DNA from: Streptomyces sp. HB132
GTDB lineage: Bacteria > Actinomycetota > Actinomycetes > Streptomycetales > Streptomycetaceae
Assembly: GCF_016909575.1 (NCBI RefSeq)
Contig: NZ_JAFBGA010000015.1
Span: forward strand, 112,786 to 176,785
Direction: 5' to 3'
DNA length: 64,000 nucleotides
Both the position numbers and the translations under genes were made by a program. Below are positions 56,131 through 64,000 of this stretch, one piece after another (the first letter of the stretch is position 1; each line of letters begins with the position of its first letter). The notes under the pieces are model-generated. The model was not told the origin of the DNA, did no database searches, and saw nothing but the letters and a program-made list of their open reading frames with translations.

Positions 56131-58227
56131 ATGATCGGTCGCATTCCCGTCCTGGACGTCCGTCCGCTCGTCGACTGCGGCAGACGGCCGGCCAAAGCCG
56201 TCGCGGGCGAGACCTTCGAGGTCAGCGCCACCGTGTTCCGCGAGGGCCACGACGCCGTGGCCGCCAACGTCGTCCTGTGCGACCCGCACGGACGGCCCGG
56301 CCCCTGGACGCCGATGCGCGAGCTGGCCCCGGGCACCGACCGGTGGGGGGCCGATGTCACCCCGGAGTCCGAGGGCCGCTGGACGTACACCGTCGAGGCG
56401 TGGAGTGATCCGGTCAGTACGTGGCGCGCGGCCGCCCGGATCAAGATCCCGGCGGGCATCGACACCGCCCTGGTCCTCGACGAGGGGGCCGAACTGTACG
56501 CCCGCGCCGCCGAGGGCGTACCCAAGAAGGACGGGCGCGAGGCCGTGCTGGCCGCCGTCGACGCGCTGCGCGACACGCAGCGCCCGGCGGCCTCCCGGCT
56601 CGCGGCCGCGCTGGCCGCCGATGTGGACGAGGCGCTCGGCCGCCATCCGCTGCGCGAGCTGGTCACCGCTTCCCGTCCGCTGCCGCTGACCGTCGAGCGC
56701 CGCCGCGCCCTGTACGGCTCCTGGTACGAGTTGTTCCCACGCTCCGAGGGGGCACGGGAGGAGCCGGCCGCTCCCCCGAAGCCCGCCCGGAAGCCGCGGG
56801 CCACGAAGACCGCCAAGACCGCGGCGGCCACGCGGAAGAAGAGCCCTGCGGTCACGGCGGACATCGCCGGGCCCGCCACCAGGATGGTCAGCGGCACGTT
56901 CCGGACCGCCGCGGAACGGCTTCCGGCCGTGGCCGCGATGGGCTTCGACGTCGTGTATCTGCCACCGATCCACCCCATCGGCACTGCACACCGCAAGGGC
57001 CCGGACAACAGCCTGACCCCCGGCCCCGACGATCCGGGAGTGCCCTGGGCGATCGGCTCCGCCGAGGGCGGTCACGACGCCGTCCACCCCGGTCTCGGCA
57101 CGCTGGACGACTTCGACCACTTCGTGTCGACGGCCCGCACACTGCGGATGGAGATCGCGCTGGACTTCGCGCTCCAGTGCTCCCCGGACCATCCCTGGGT
57201 GACGGAGCATCCGGAGTGGTTCCACCACCGCCCGGACGGGACCATCGCCTACGCCGAGAACCCGCCGAAGAAGTACCAGGACATCTATCCGATCGCCTTC
57301 GACAAGGACCTGAGCGGGATCGTCGCCGAGACCGTCCGCGTCCTGCGGTTCTGGATGGAGCACGGCGTACGGATCTTCCGCGTCGACAATCCGCACACGA
57401 AGCCGGTGGTCTTCTGGGAGAAGGTGATCGCCGACGTGAACCGCACCGACCCGGACGTGATCTTCCTTGCGGAGGCCTTCACCCGTCCCGCGATGATGCG
57501 CACGCTGGCCTCGGTCGGCTTCCAGCAGTCGTACACCTACTTCACCTGGCGTAACACGAAGCAGGAACTCACCGAGTACGTGACCGAGCTCTCGGGCGAG
57601 AGTTCCTCGTACATGCGGCCCAACTTCTTCGTGAACACGCCCGACATTCTTCCCGGTTACCTCCAGGAGGGCGGCCGTCCCGCCTTCGAGACCCGGGCCG
57701 TGCTGGCCGCGACGCTGTCCCCCTCCTGGGGTGTGTACGCGGGCTTCGAACTGTGCGAGAACACCCCGGTGCATCCTGGGAGCGAGGAGTACCAGAACTC
57801 CGAGAAGTACCAACTGAGGCCCAGGGATTGGGAGTCGGCGGAACGTGAGGGCCGCTCGCTCGCCCCCCTGATCACCTCCCTCAACCGGATCCGGCGCCGC
57901 CATCCGGCACTACAGCAACTGCGCGACGTCCACTTCCACTCGGTCGACAACGAGGCGCTGATCGTCTACAGCAAGCGCTCCGGCCCGGACACCGTCCTGG
58001 TGGTCGTCAACCTCGACCCTCACCACACCCAGGAGGCCACGGTCTCGTTGGACATGCCGCGTCTCGGCCTCGACCGGCACGAGAGCGTGCCGGTGCGCGA
58101 CGAGCTCACCGGCGACACCTATCACTGGGGCAGGACCTTCTACGTGCGTCTCGAGCCGGGTGTGACACCGGCGCACATCGCGGTCCTGCGACCGTCCCCG
58201 CCGACCGGAGGGTCACCCACAACATGA
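56131..58227 (+). CDS. glgE: Alpha-1,4-glucan:maltose-1-phosphate maltosyltransferase
   Basis: A 698-residue GH13 enzyme that adds maltose from maltose 1-phosphate to the non-reducing end of alpha-glucan. Nucleophile Asp419 is in FRVDNPHTKP and the acid Glu448 in FLAEAFTRP; MGFDVVYLPPIHPIG and GTAHRKGPDN are typical GlgE pieces. Compared with the roughly 675-residue S. coelicolor enzyme it has an extra Lys/Ala/Pro-rich insert at about residues 207-250 (KPARKPRATKTAKTAAATRK) between the N domain and the barrel. The ATG at 56131 has AGGTG upstream. Its stop overlaps the treS start (ATGA). Confidence 0.95.
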   Translation: MIGRIPVLDVRPLVDCGRRPAKAVAGETFEVSATVFREGHDAVAANVVLCDPHGRPGPWTPMRELAPGTDRWGADVTPESEGRWTYTVEAWSDPVSTWRAAARIKIPAGIDTALVLDEGAELYARAAEGVPKKDGREAVLAAVDALRDTQRPAASRLAAALAADVDEALGRHPLRELVTASRPLPLTVERRRALYGSWYELFPRSEGAREEPAAPPKPARKPRATKTAKTAAATRKKSPAVTADIAGPATRMVSGTFRTAAERLPAVAAMGFDVVYLPPIHPIGTAHRKGPDNSLTPGPDDPGVPWAIGSAEGGHDAVHPGLGTLDDFDHFVSTARTLRMEIALDFALQCSPDHPWVTEHPEWFHHRPDGTIAYAENPPKKYQDIYPIAFDKDLSGIVAETVRVLRFWMEHGVRIFRVDNPHTKPVVFWEKVIADVNRTDPDVIFLAEAFTRPAMMRTLASVGFQQSYTYFTWRNTKQELTEYVTELSGESSSYMRPNFFVNTPDILPGYLQEGGRPAFETRAVLAATLSPSWGVYAGFELCENTPVHPGSEEYQNSEKYQLRPRDWESAEREGRSLAPLITSLNRIRRRHPALQQLRDVHFHSVDNEALIVYSKRSGPDTVLVVVNLDPHHTQEATVSLDMPRLGLDRHESVPVRDELTGDTYHWGRTFYVRLEPGVTPAHIAVLRPSPPTGGSPTT

Positions 58228-59951
58228 TCGTCAATGAGCCTGTCCACGACCTGTTCGAGGACACTCCCGCCAAGGACCGCGATCCCGACTGGTTCAAGCG
58301 CGCCGTCTTCTACGAGGTACTCGTCCGGTCCTTCCAGGACTCCAACGGGGACGGCGTGGGGGACCTCAAGGGCCTCACCGCCAAGCTCGACTACCTGCAG
58401 TGGCTGGGCGTCGACTGCCTCTGGCTGCCGCCGTTCTTCAAGTCACCTCTCCGCGACGGTGGTTACGACGTCTCCGACTACACCGCCGTGCTGCCCGAGT
58501 TCGGCGACCTCGCCGATTTCGTGGAGTTCGTCGACGCCTCGCACCAGCGCGGCATGCGCGTGATCATCGACTTCGTCATGAACCATACGAGCGACCAGCA
58601 CGACTGGTTCCAGCAGTCCCGAACCGACCCCGACGGGCCGTACGGCGACTACTACGTCTGGGCCGACGACGACAAGCAGTTCCCGGACGCGCGGATCATC
58701 TTCGTCGACACGGAGACGTCCAACTGGACCTTCGACCCGGTCCGCAAGCAGTACTACTGGCACCGCTTCTTCTCGCACCAGCCGGATCTCAACTACGAGA
58801 ACCCGGCGGTGCAGGAGGAGATCATCTCGGCCCTGCGCTTCTGGCTGGACCTCGGCATCGACGGCTTCCGGGTCGACGCCGTGCCCTACCTCTACCAGCG
58901 CGAGGGCACCAACTGCGAGAACCTCCCCGAGACCCACGACTTCCTCAAGCGGGTCCGCAAGGAGATCGACGCCAACTACCCGGACACGGTCCTGCTGGCC
59001 GAGGCCAACCAGTGGCCCGAGGACGTCGTCGACTACTTCGGCGACTACACGGCCGGCGGCGACGAGTGCCACATGGCGTTCCACTTCCCCGTGATGCCCC
59101 GTATCTTCATGGCCGTACGCCGCGAGAGCCGCTACCCGGTCTCGGAGATCCTGGCGAAGACGCCGGCCATCCCGTCGGGCTGCCAGTGGGGCATCTTCCT
59201 GCGCAACCACGACGAGCTCACGCTCGAGATGGTCACGGACGAGGAACGCGACTACATGTACGCGGAGTACGCCAAGGATCCTCGGATGCGGGCCAACATC
59301 GGCATCCGCCGGCGGCTGGCGCCGCTGCTGGACAACGACCGCAACCAGATCGAGCTGTTCACCGCCCTGCTGATGTCCCTGCCGGGCTCCCCGATCCTCT
59401 ACTACGGGGACGAGATCGGGATGGGCGACAACATCTGGCTGGGCGACCGCGACGCCGTACGCACCCCGATGCAGTGGACGCCCGACCGCAACGCCGGTTT
59501 CTCCTCCAGCGACCCGGGGCGGCTCTACCTCCCCACGATCATGGACCCGGTCTACGGCTACCAGGTCACCAACGTCGAGGCGTCGATGGCGTCACCGTCC
59601 TCGCTGCTGCACTGGACGCGCCGGATGATCGAGATCCGCAAGCAGAACCCGGCGTTCGGCCTCGGCTCCTACAGCGAACTCCCCTCGTCGAACCCGGCGG
59701 TCCTCGCGTTCACCCGTGAGTACAAGGACGACCTCGTGATGTGCGTCCACAACTTCTCGCGGTTCGCGCAGCCGACCGAGCTGGATCTGCGGGACTTCCA
59801 AGGACGCCATCCGGTGGAACTGATCGGCGGGGTGCGCTTCCCGGCCGTGGGCCAGTGGCCCTACCTGCTGACCCTCGCCGGCCACGGCTTCTACTGGTTC
59901 CGCATGCGGAAGGACGCTCCGGCCGGCATCCCGCCACTGCCCGCGAACTGA
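58224..59951 (+). CDS. treS: Trehalose synthase (maltose glucosyltransferase)
   Basis: A 575-residue GH13 enzyme that interconverts trehalose and maltose. It shows KRAVFYEVLVRSFQDSNGDG (core YEVLVRSFQDSNGDG), VIIDFVMNHTSDQH, nucleophile Asp in DGFRVDAVPYLYQREG, acid Glu in LLAEANQWPED and the third acid in LRNHDELTLEM. Length is that of an unfused TreS (no maltokinase domain attached; Pep2 is separate). It starts inside the glgE stop codon and is followed by a strong terminator, so glgE-treS is one message. It supplies maltose for phosphorylation by Pep2. Confidence 0.96.
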   Translation: MIVNEPVHDLFEDTPAKDRDPDWFKRAVFYEVLVRSFQDSNGDGVGDLKGLTAKLDYLQWLGVDCLWLPPFFKSPLRDGGYDVSDYTAVLPEFGDLADFVEFVDASHQRGMRVIIDFVMNHTSDQHDWFQQSRTDPDGPYGDYYVWADDDKQFPDARIIFVDTETSNWTFDPVRKQYYWHRFFSHQPDLNYENPAVQEEIISALRFWLDLGIDGFRVDAVPYLYQREGTNCENLPETHDFLKRVRKEIDANYPDTVLLAEANQWPEDVVDYFGDYTAGGDECHMAFHFPVMPRIFMAVRRESRYPVSEILAKTPAIPSGCQWGIFLRNHDELTLEMVTDEERDYMYAEYAKDPRMRANIGIRRRLAPLLDNDRNQIELFTALLMSLPGSPILYYGDEIGMGDNIWLGDRDAVRTPMQWTPDRNAGFSSSDPGRLYLPTIMDPVYGYQVTNVEASMASPSSLLHWTRRMIEIRKQNPAFGLGSYSELPSSNPAVLAFTREYKDDLVMCVHNFSRFAQPTELDLRDFQGRHPVELIGGVRFPAVGQWPYLLTLAGHGFYWFRMRKDAPAGIPPLPAN

Positions 59952-59973
59952 CGGCACATCATCCCGCCGGCGT

Positions 59974-60007
59974 CCCCTGCGGGGCGGTTTCCGCCGCCCC
60001 GCAGGGG
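59974..60007 (+). terminator. Terminator after treS
   Basis: CCCCTGCGGGGCGG (59974-59987) and CCGCCCCGCAGGGG (59994-60007) form a perfect 14-bp stem with loop TTTCCG, 22 bases past the treS stop codon. It separates glgE-treS from pep2-glgB. Confidence 0.85.
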
Positions 60008-60069
60008 GCACTCTGACCCCATATCGAGCTCTTCGGGGTTCCTGAGGGCTCATCAGCCACTCTGATCAC

Positions 60070-60081
60070 GTCCGTACGGAC
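60070..60081. promoter_or_regulatory. Palindrome upstream of pep2
   Basis: GTCCGTACGGAC is a perfect 12-base palindrome about 100 bases before the pep2 ATG, in the region that must hold its promoter. Operator function is a guess. Confidence 0.3.
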
Positions 60082-60180
60082 TTTCCTCACCCGACACGTC
60101 CCGCACAGCCGGACAGCCATTGCCGCAATCCGGGACACTCTTCGCATCCTGTGGTGTGCCCGGGGAAAGGACGCGATGCC

Positions 60181-61662
60181 ATGTCGGAGGCTGCATCCAC
60201 TCGAGTCGCCCTGGCGAAGAGCACAACATCGAGAAAGACGACAAGAAGACATTCGAGCGCCACGGGCACCACGGCGCTGCTCCCCTCACTCGCCCCGCTG
60301 CTCCACGAGTGGGTGCCCCGTCAGCGGTGGTTCGCCGGCAAGGGGCAGGCCGTCACCGGATTCTCGCTCGTCGCCGCGACGGAGATACTGCCGCTGGACT
60401 CCACGGGCACGGGTCCCGGGCTGCTGCATCTGCTCGTCCGGGTCCACCAGCCGAGCGGCCGCCCGGCGCAGTCGCAGGGCGACTGCTACCAGCTGCTGCT
60501 CGGTGTGCGCACCGCACTGCCCCAGCGGCTGGCCGGCGCGCGCATCGGCCAGGTCACCGAGGGGCCGCTGGCCGGCCGCACCCTGTACGAGGGTCTGCAC
60601 GACCCTCGCGTCGCCGATCTCCTGCTGGAGCGGCTCCGCGATCCCGGTTCCCTCGGCCCACTCCGCTTCGACCGCGCGAAGCCCATCCCGCCGGGTCTCA
60701 CTCCGCGCTTCCTGGACACCGAGCAGTCCAACTCCTCGCTCGTCTACGGGGACGCGCTCATCCTGAAGATCTTCCGCAGGGTCTTCCCCGGCACCAACCC
60801 CGATCTCGAACTGCCGCTCGCGCTCGGCCGCGAGGGCTGTGGCCGGGTCCCCGCACCGGTGGCGTGGTTCGAGGCGACGACGAGCCCGGAGCCGCTCACG
60901 CTCGGCGTGCTGCAGCCGTTCCTGCACGGCGCGCAGGACGGGTGGCAACTCGCCCTCGCCGCCCTGGCCGAGGGGCGGGACTTCGTCACCGAGGCCCATG
61001 CGCTCGGCACGGCGACGGCCGAGGTGCACACGGCGCTCGCCGCCGCGCTGCCGACACCCTCCCTGGCCCACGACCGGACCAGGGACCTGGTGGCCGGGAT
61101 GGTGGAGCGGCTGGAGGCGACGGCACAGGCCGTCCCGGCACTCATCCCGTACGTACCGGGGCTGCGGGCCGCCTTCGACGCCGTCGCGGCGCTCGGGGAC
61201 ACGGGGCGCGGCTGGGCGGCCCAGCGTGTCCACGGCGATCTGCACCTGGGCCAGACCCTGCGGGGGGAGGACGGTTTCTGGTCGCTGATCGACTTCGAGG
61301 GAGAGCCCGCCAAGCCGCTGCCCGAGCGCCGCAGCCCGCAGCCGACGGTGCGCGACGTCGCCGGGATGCTGCGGTCCTTCGACTACGCGGCCCGCTCGCA
61401 CCACCCGTGGAACCCCGAATGGGCGGCCCGCTGCCGTGCCGCGTACTGCGAGGGCTACGCCCGCGCGGCGGGCTCCGACCCGCGCGCCCGGCCGGAGCTG
61501 CTGCGTGCCCACGAGACCGACAAGGCGGTGTACGAGGTCCTGTACGAGGCCCGGCACCGTCCCGACTGGCTGCCCGTCCCGATGGCCGCCATCCAGCGCC
61601 TGGCCGCCACGCCCGCGCGACCTCCGCTTCCCACCACTCACCCGAGGAGGCTGTCTTCGTGA
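60181..61662 (+). CDS. pep2: Maltokinase
   Basis: A 493-residue kinase that makes maltose 1-phosphate from maltose and ATP for GlgE. The N-terminal cap domain contains LLHEWVPRQRWFAGKGQ, with the typical QRWFAGK, and the kinase-like C-lobe has the Brenner-type catalytic motif QRVHGDLHLGQTL followed by the metal-binding Asp in WSLIDFEGEP and the RSPQPTVRDVAGMLRSFDYA segment (core DVAGMLRSFDYA). The first 30 residues are a Ser/Thr/Arg-rich extension. The ATG at 60181 has GGGGAAAGG upstream. Its stop overlaps the glgB GTG. Confidence 0.94.
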   Translation: MSEAASTRVALAKSTTSRKTTRRHSSATGTTALLPSLAPLLHEWVPRQRWFAGKGQAVTGFSLVAATEILPLDSTGTGPGLLHLLVRVHQPSGRPAQSQGDCYQLLLGVRTALPQRLAGARIGQVTEGPLAGRTLYEGLHDPRVADLLLERLRDPGSLGPLRFDRAKPIPPGLTPRFLDTEQSNSSLVYGDALILKIFRRVFPGTNPDLELPLALGREGCGRVPAPVAWFEATTSPEPLTLGVLQPFLHGAQDGWQLALAALAEGRDFVTEAHALGTATAEVHTALAAALPTPSLAHDRTRDLVAGMVERLEATAQAVPALIPYVPGLRAAFDAVAALGDTGRGWAAQRVHGDLHLGQTLRGEDGFWSLIDFEGEPAKPLPERRSPQPTVRDVAGMLRSFDYAARSHHPWNPEWAARCRAAYCEGYARAAGSDPRARPELLRAHETDKAVYEVLYEARHRPDWLPVPMAAIQRLAATPARPPLPTTHPRRLSS

Positions 61663-64000
61663 CCGCCCGCAAGCCGTCCCGCAAGCCGTCCGAACCCGTC
61701 GAGGTCCCGCCCACGGCCAAGCCGGTGGCCGCCGAGGTCACCGCCGCCGCGCCTCCCTCCACCGCTCCCGTCGCCGGCCCCGCCGACGCGGAGGCGCCTG
61801 CCGGGTCCCCCACGCCACCCCCCGCCAAGCGCGCCCGGGCCAAGCGGGCCACCGCGGCCGCCGGCACCACACCCCGCCCCCGCCGCGGCGGGGGCAGCAG
61901 GAACGTGCTGCCCGCCACCGCCCTGGACGACGCGGACCGGGGGCGGCTGCTCGCCGGTGAGCACCACGACCCGCACGGTGTCCTGGGCGCGCACCCGGCC
62001 TCGGGCGGTGTGATCTTCCGGACGCTGCGCCCCCACGCGCGCTCCGTCGCGGTGGTGGTCAAGGGCAAGGGGGCCGAACTGCAGAGCGACGGCGACGGCT
62101 TCTTCTCCGGGGTCCTGCCGCTTCCGGCCGTGCCCGAGGAGTACCGGCTGCGGGTCGGCTACGACGACGACACGATCGAGGTCGAGGACCCGTACCGCTT
62201 CCTGCCGGCCATCGGCGAACTCGACCTGCATCTGATCGGCGAGGGCCGGCACGAGGAGCTGTGGAAGGCGCTCGGCTCCCAGCCGATGGAGCACCAGGGT
62301 GTCGCGGGCACCCGGTTCACCGTGTGGGCGCCGAACGCGCGTGGCGTCCGCGTCGCGGGCGACTTCGACTACTGGGACGGCACGGCCTTCCCCATGCGCT
62401 CCCTCGGCTCCACCGGCGTATGGGAACTGTTCCTCCCCGGCGTCGGTGAGGGCGCCGTCTACAAGTACGACATCAGCAGGCCCGACGGCTCGCACACCCA
62501 GCGCGCCGACCCGATGGCCCGTAGCACCGAGGTGCCTCCGGCCACCGCTTCGGTGGTCACCGCGTCGCACCACGAGTGGCAGGACGCGGACTGGATGAGC
62601 CACCGGGGCGACCGCCCGGTCCACGAGGCCCCGTTCTCCGTCTACGAGGTCCACCTGCCGTCCTGGCGACCCGGCCTCACCTATCGCCAGCTGGCCGGCC
62701 AACTCCCCTCGTACGTAAGGGAGCTCGGCTTCACACACGTGGAGCTGATGCCGGTCTCCGAGCATCCCTTCGGAGGGTCCTGGGGCTACCAGGTCACCGG
62801 CTTCTACGCGCCGACGTCACGCATGGGCACCCCGGACGACTTCCGCTTCCTCGTCGACGCGCTGCACGCGGCGGGCATCGGCGTCCTCATGGACTGGGTG
62901 CCGGCACACTTCCCCCGCGACGACTGGGCGCTCGCCGAGTTCGACGGCCGCCCTCTGTACGAGCACTCCGACCCCAACCGGGCCGCGCACCCGGACTGGG
63001 GCACCCTGGAGTTCGACTACGGCCGCAAGGAGGTCCGTAACTTCCTGGTCTCCAACGCCACTTACTGGTGCGAGGAGTTCCACATCGACGGACTGCGGGT
63101 CGACGCGGTCGCCTCGATGCTCTACCTGGACTACTCCCGCGAGTACGGCCAGTGGTCGCCGAACGAGTTCGGGGGCCGGGAGAACCTGGACGCGGTGGCC
63201 TTCCTCCAGGAGATGAACGCGACGGTCTACCGGCGCAACCCCGGAGTCGTCACGATGGCCGAGGAGTCCACCGCCTGGGAGGGCGTCACCCGCGCCACGG
63301 ACCACGGCGGGCTGGGCTTCGGCCTGAAGTGGAACATGGGCTGGATGCACGACTCCCTGGTGTACATGTCCAAGGAGCCCATCCACCGCAAGTACCACCA
63401 CAACGAGATGACCTTCTCGATGGTGTACGCGTACAGCGAGAACTACGTGCTGCCGATCTCGCACGACGAGGTGGTGCACGGCAAGCAGGCCCTGGTCAGC
63501 AAGATGCCCGGCGACTGGTGGCAGCGGCGTGCGAACCACCGCGCCTACCTCGGCTTCATGTGGGCGCACCCCGGCAAACAACTCCTGTTCATGGGACAGG
63601 AGTTCGCGCAGGGAGCCGAGTGGTCCGAGGGTCACGGCCCGGACTGGTGGCTGCTCGACGAGACGTACGAGGCCTCCGGCGACCACCGGGGCGTACGCAA
63701 CCTGGTCACGGATCTCAACGGGGTCTACAACGCGCTGCCCGCGCTCTGGCAGCGGGACACCGACCCCGGGGGCTTCGACTGGATCGACGGCGGTGCGGCG
63801 GAGGACAACGCGTTCTCGTTCGTGCGCTACGACGCCGACGGCTCACCGCTGATCGCCGTCTCGCACTTCTCCCCGGTGGTGCGCCAGGACTACCGCATCG
63901 GCGTGCCGGACGGCCCGGAGGCCTGGGTCGAGGTCCTCAACACGGACGCGGCCCGCTACGGCGGCAGCGACGTGCGCAACGAGGAGCAGCTGAAGCCGGA
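61659..64000 (+). CDS. glgB: Glycogen branching enzyme (partial, runs off the right edge)
   Basis: At least 780 residues of a GH13 branching enzyme; the frame is still open at the window end, close to where the family usually stops. GTG at 61659 with GAGGAGG eight bases before it. After an Ala/Pro/Lys-rich extension of about 80 residues come an N1 domain (EHHDPHGVLGAHP), CBM48 (TRFTVWAPNARGVRVAGDF, core FTVWAPNA), and the barrel with GSWGYQVTGFYAPTSR, VPAHFPRD, nucleophile Asp482 in GLRVDAVASM, acid Glu535 in MAEESTA and ISHDEVVHGK. It branches the GlgE product. Coupled to pep2 by overlap. Confidence 0.95.
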   Translation, partial: MTARKPSRKPSEPVEVPPTAKPVAAEVTAAAPPSTAPVAGPADAEAPAGSPTPPPAKRARAKRATAAAGTTPRPRRGGGSRNVLPATALDDADRGRLLAGEHHDPHGVLGAHPASGGVIFRTLRPHARSVAVVVKGKGAELQSDGDGFFSGVLPLPAVPEEYRLRVGYDDDTIEVEDPYRFLPAIGELDLHLIGEGRHEELWKALGSQPMEHQGVAGTRFTVWAPNARGVRVAGDFDYWDGTAFPMRSLGSTGVWELFLPGVGEGAVYKYDISRPDGSHTQRADPMARSTEVPPATASVVTASHHEWQDADWMSHRGDRPVHEAPFSVYEVHLPSWRPGLTYRQLAGQLPSYVRELGFTHVELMPVSEHPFGGSWGYQVTGFYAPTSRMGTPDDFRFLVDALHAAGIGVLMDWVPAHFPRDDWALAEFDGRPLYEHSDPNRAAHPDWGTLEFDYGRKEVRNFLVSNATYWCEEFHIDGLRVDAVASMLYLDYSREYGQWSPNEFGGRENLDAVAFLQEMNATVYRRNPGVVTMAEESTAWEGVTRATDHGGLGFGLKWNMGWMHDSLVYMSKEPIHRKYHHNEMTFSMVYAYSENYVLPISHDEVVHGKQALVSKMPGDWWQRRANHRAYLGFMWAHPGKQLLFMGQEFAQGAEWSEGHGPDWWLLDETYEASGDHRGVRNLVTDLNGVYNALPALWQRDTDPGGFDWIDGGAAEDNAFSFVRYDADGSPLIAVSHFSPVVRQDYRIGVPDGPEAWVEVLNTDAARYGGSDVRNEEQLKP

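Overview
The window is chromosomal DNA of a Streptomyces or close relative. GC content and third-position GC are very high, GTG and TTG starts are common, leucine TTA codons are nearly absent, and the gene content fits: SseB-like proteins, the GlgE glucan pathway, a PP2C/GAF/HATPase regulator, an M4 protease and L,D-transpeptidases. From memory, the glycine-cleavage/serine block on the left and the glgB-pep2-treS-glgE-glgP block on the right lie in the same order and neighbourhood on the Streptomyces coelicolor chromosome, roughly SCO5440 to SCO5480. On that reading the middle (about 17.8 to 35.5 kb) is an accessory insertion in conserved core. This comparison is recalled, not computed.

Layout: 0-3.6 kb holds small membrane proteins, a TetR regulator with an alpha/beta hydrolase, a thioesterase and a TRIC channel, followed by a five-gene oligopeptide ABC importer (3.6-9.9 kb, minus strand). 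From 10.3 to 12.9 kb there are two SseB-family paralogues and a P-loop protein. From 13.1 to 17.8 kb a tandem glycine riboswitch precedes gcvT-gcvH-glyA, a hairpin closes that unit, and sdaA follows. Together these genes break down glycine, interconvert it with serine, and deaminate serine to pyruvate.

Accessory region: 17.8-19.9 kb contains short direct repeats, a VapBC-like toxin-antitoxin pair with a palindromic operator candidate, an AT-richer small membrane protein and a stretch with no convincing gene. After a Nudix hydrolase comes a compact, translationally coupled biosynthetic operon (20.5-32.6 kb): an MFS exporter, a PKS (KS-AT-ACP) and a 2434-residue protein reading aminotransferase - luciferase-like monooxygenase - C - A - PCP - C. 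The chemistry predicted from this order is an alpha-hydroxy-beta-amino acyl unit joined to one amino acid, the same warhead type as in microginin, bestatin and amastatin aminopeptidase inhibitors. The exporter and the PKS each carry one in-frame TTA codon, which implies bldA control. A hairpin terminator closes the operon. An ABC exporter/GntR operon with a perfect 9+9 palindrome at its promoter follows.

The right part (35.5-64 kb) holds an EF-hand protein, a polysaccharide-deacetylase-like lipoprotein with an altered first motif, a candidate 6C-like small RNA, an anti-sigma-type ATPase, an enoyl-CoA hydratase, two tandem L,D-transpeptidase lipoproteins, glgX (with a TTA codon), a heterodimeric ABC exporter, a secreted M4 protease and a PP2C phosphatase. 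It ends in alpha-glucan metabolism: glgP divergent from glgE-treS, a terminator, then pep2-glgB with glgB running off the window. TreS and Pep2 make maltose 1-phosphate from trehalose, GlgE polymerises it, GlgB branches the chain, and GlgP and GlgX degrade it.
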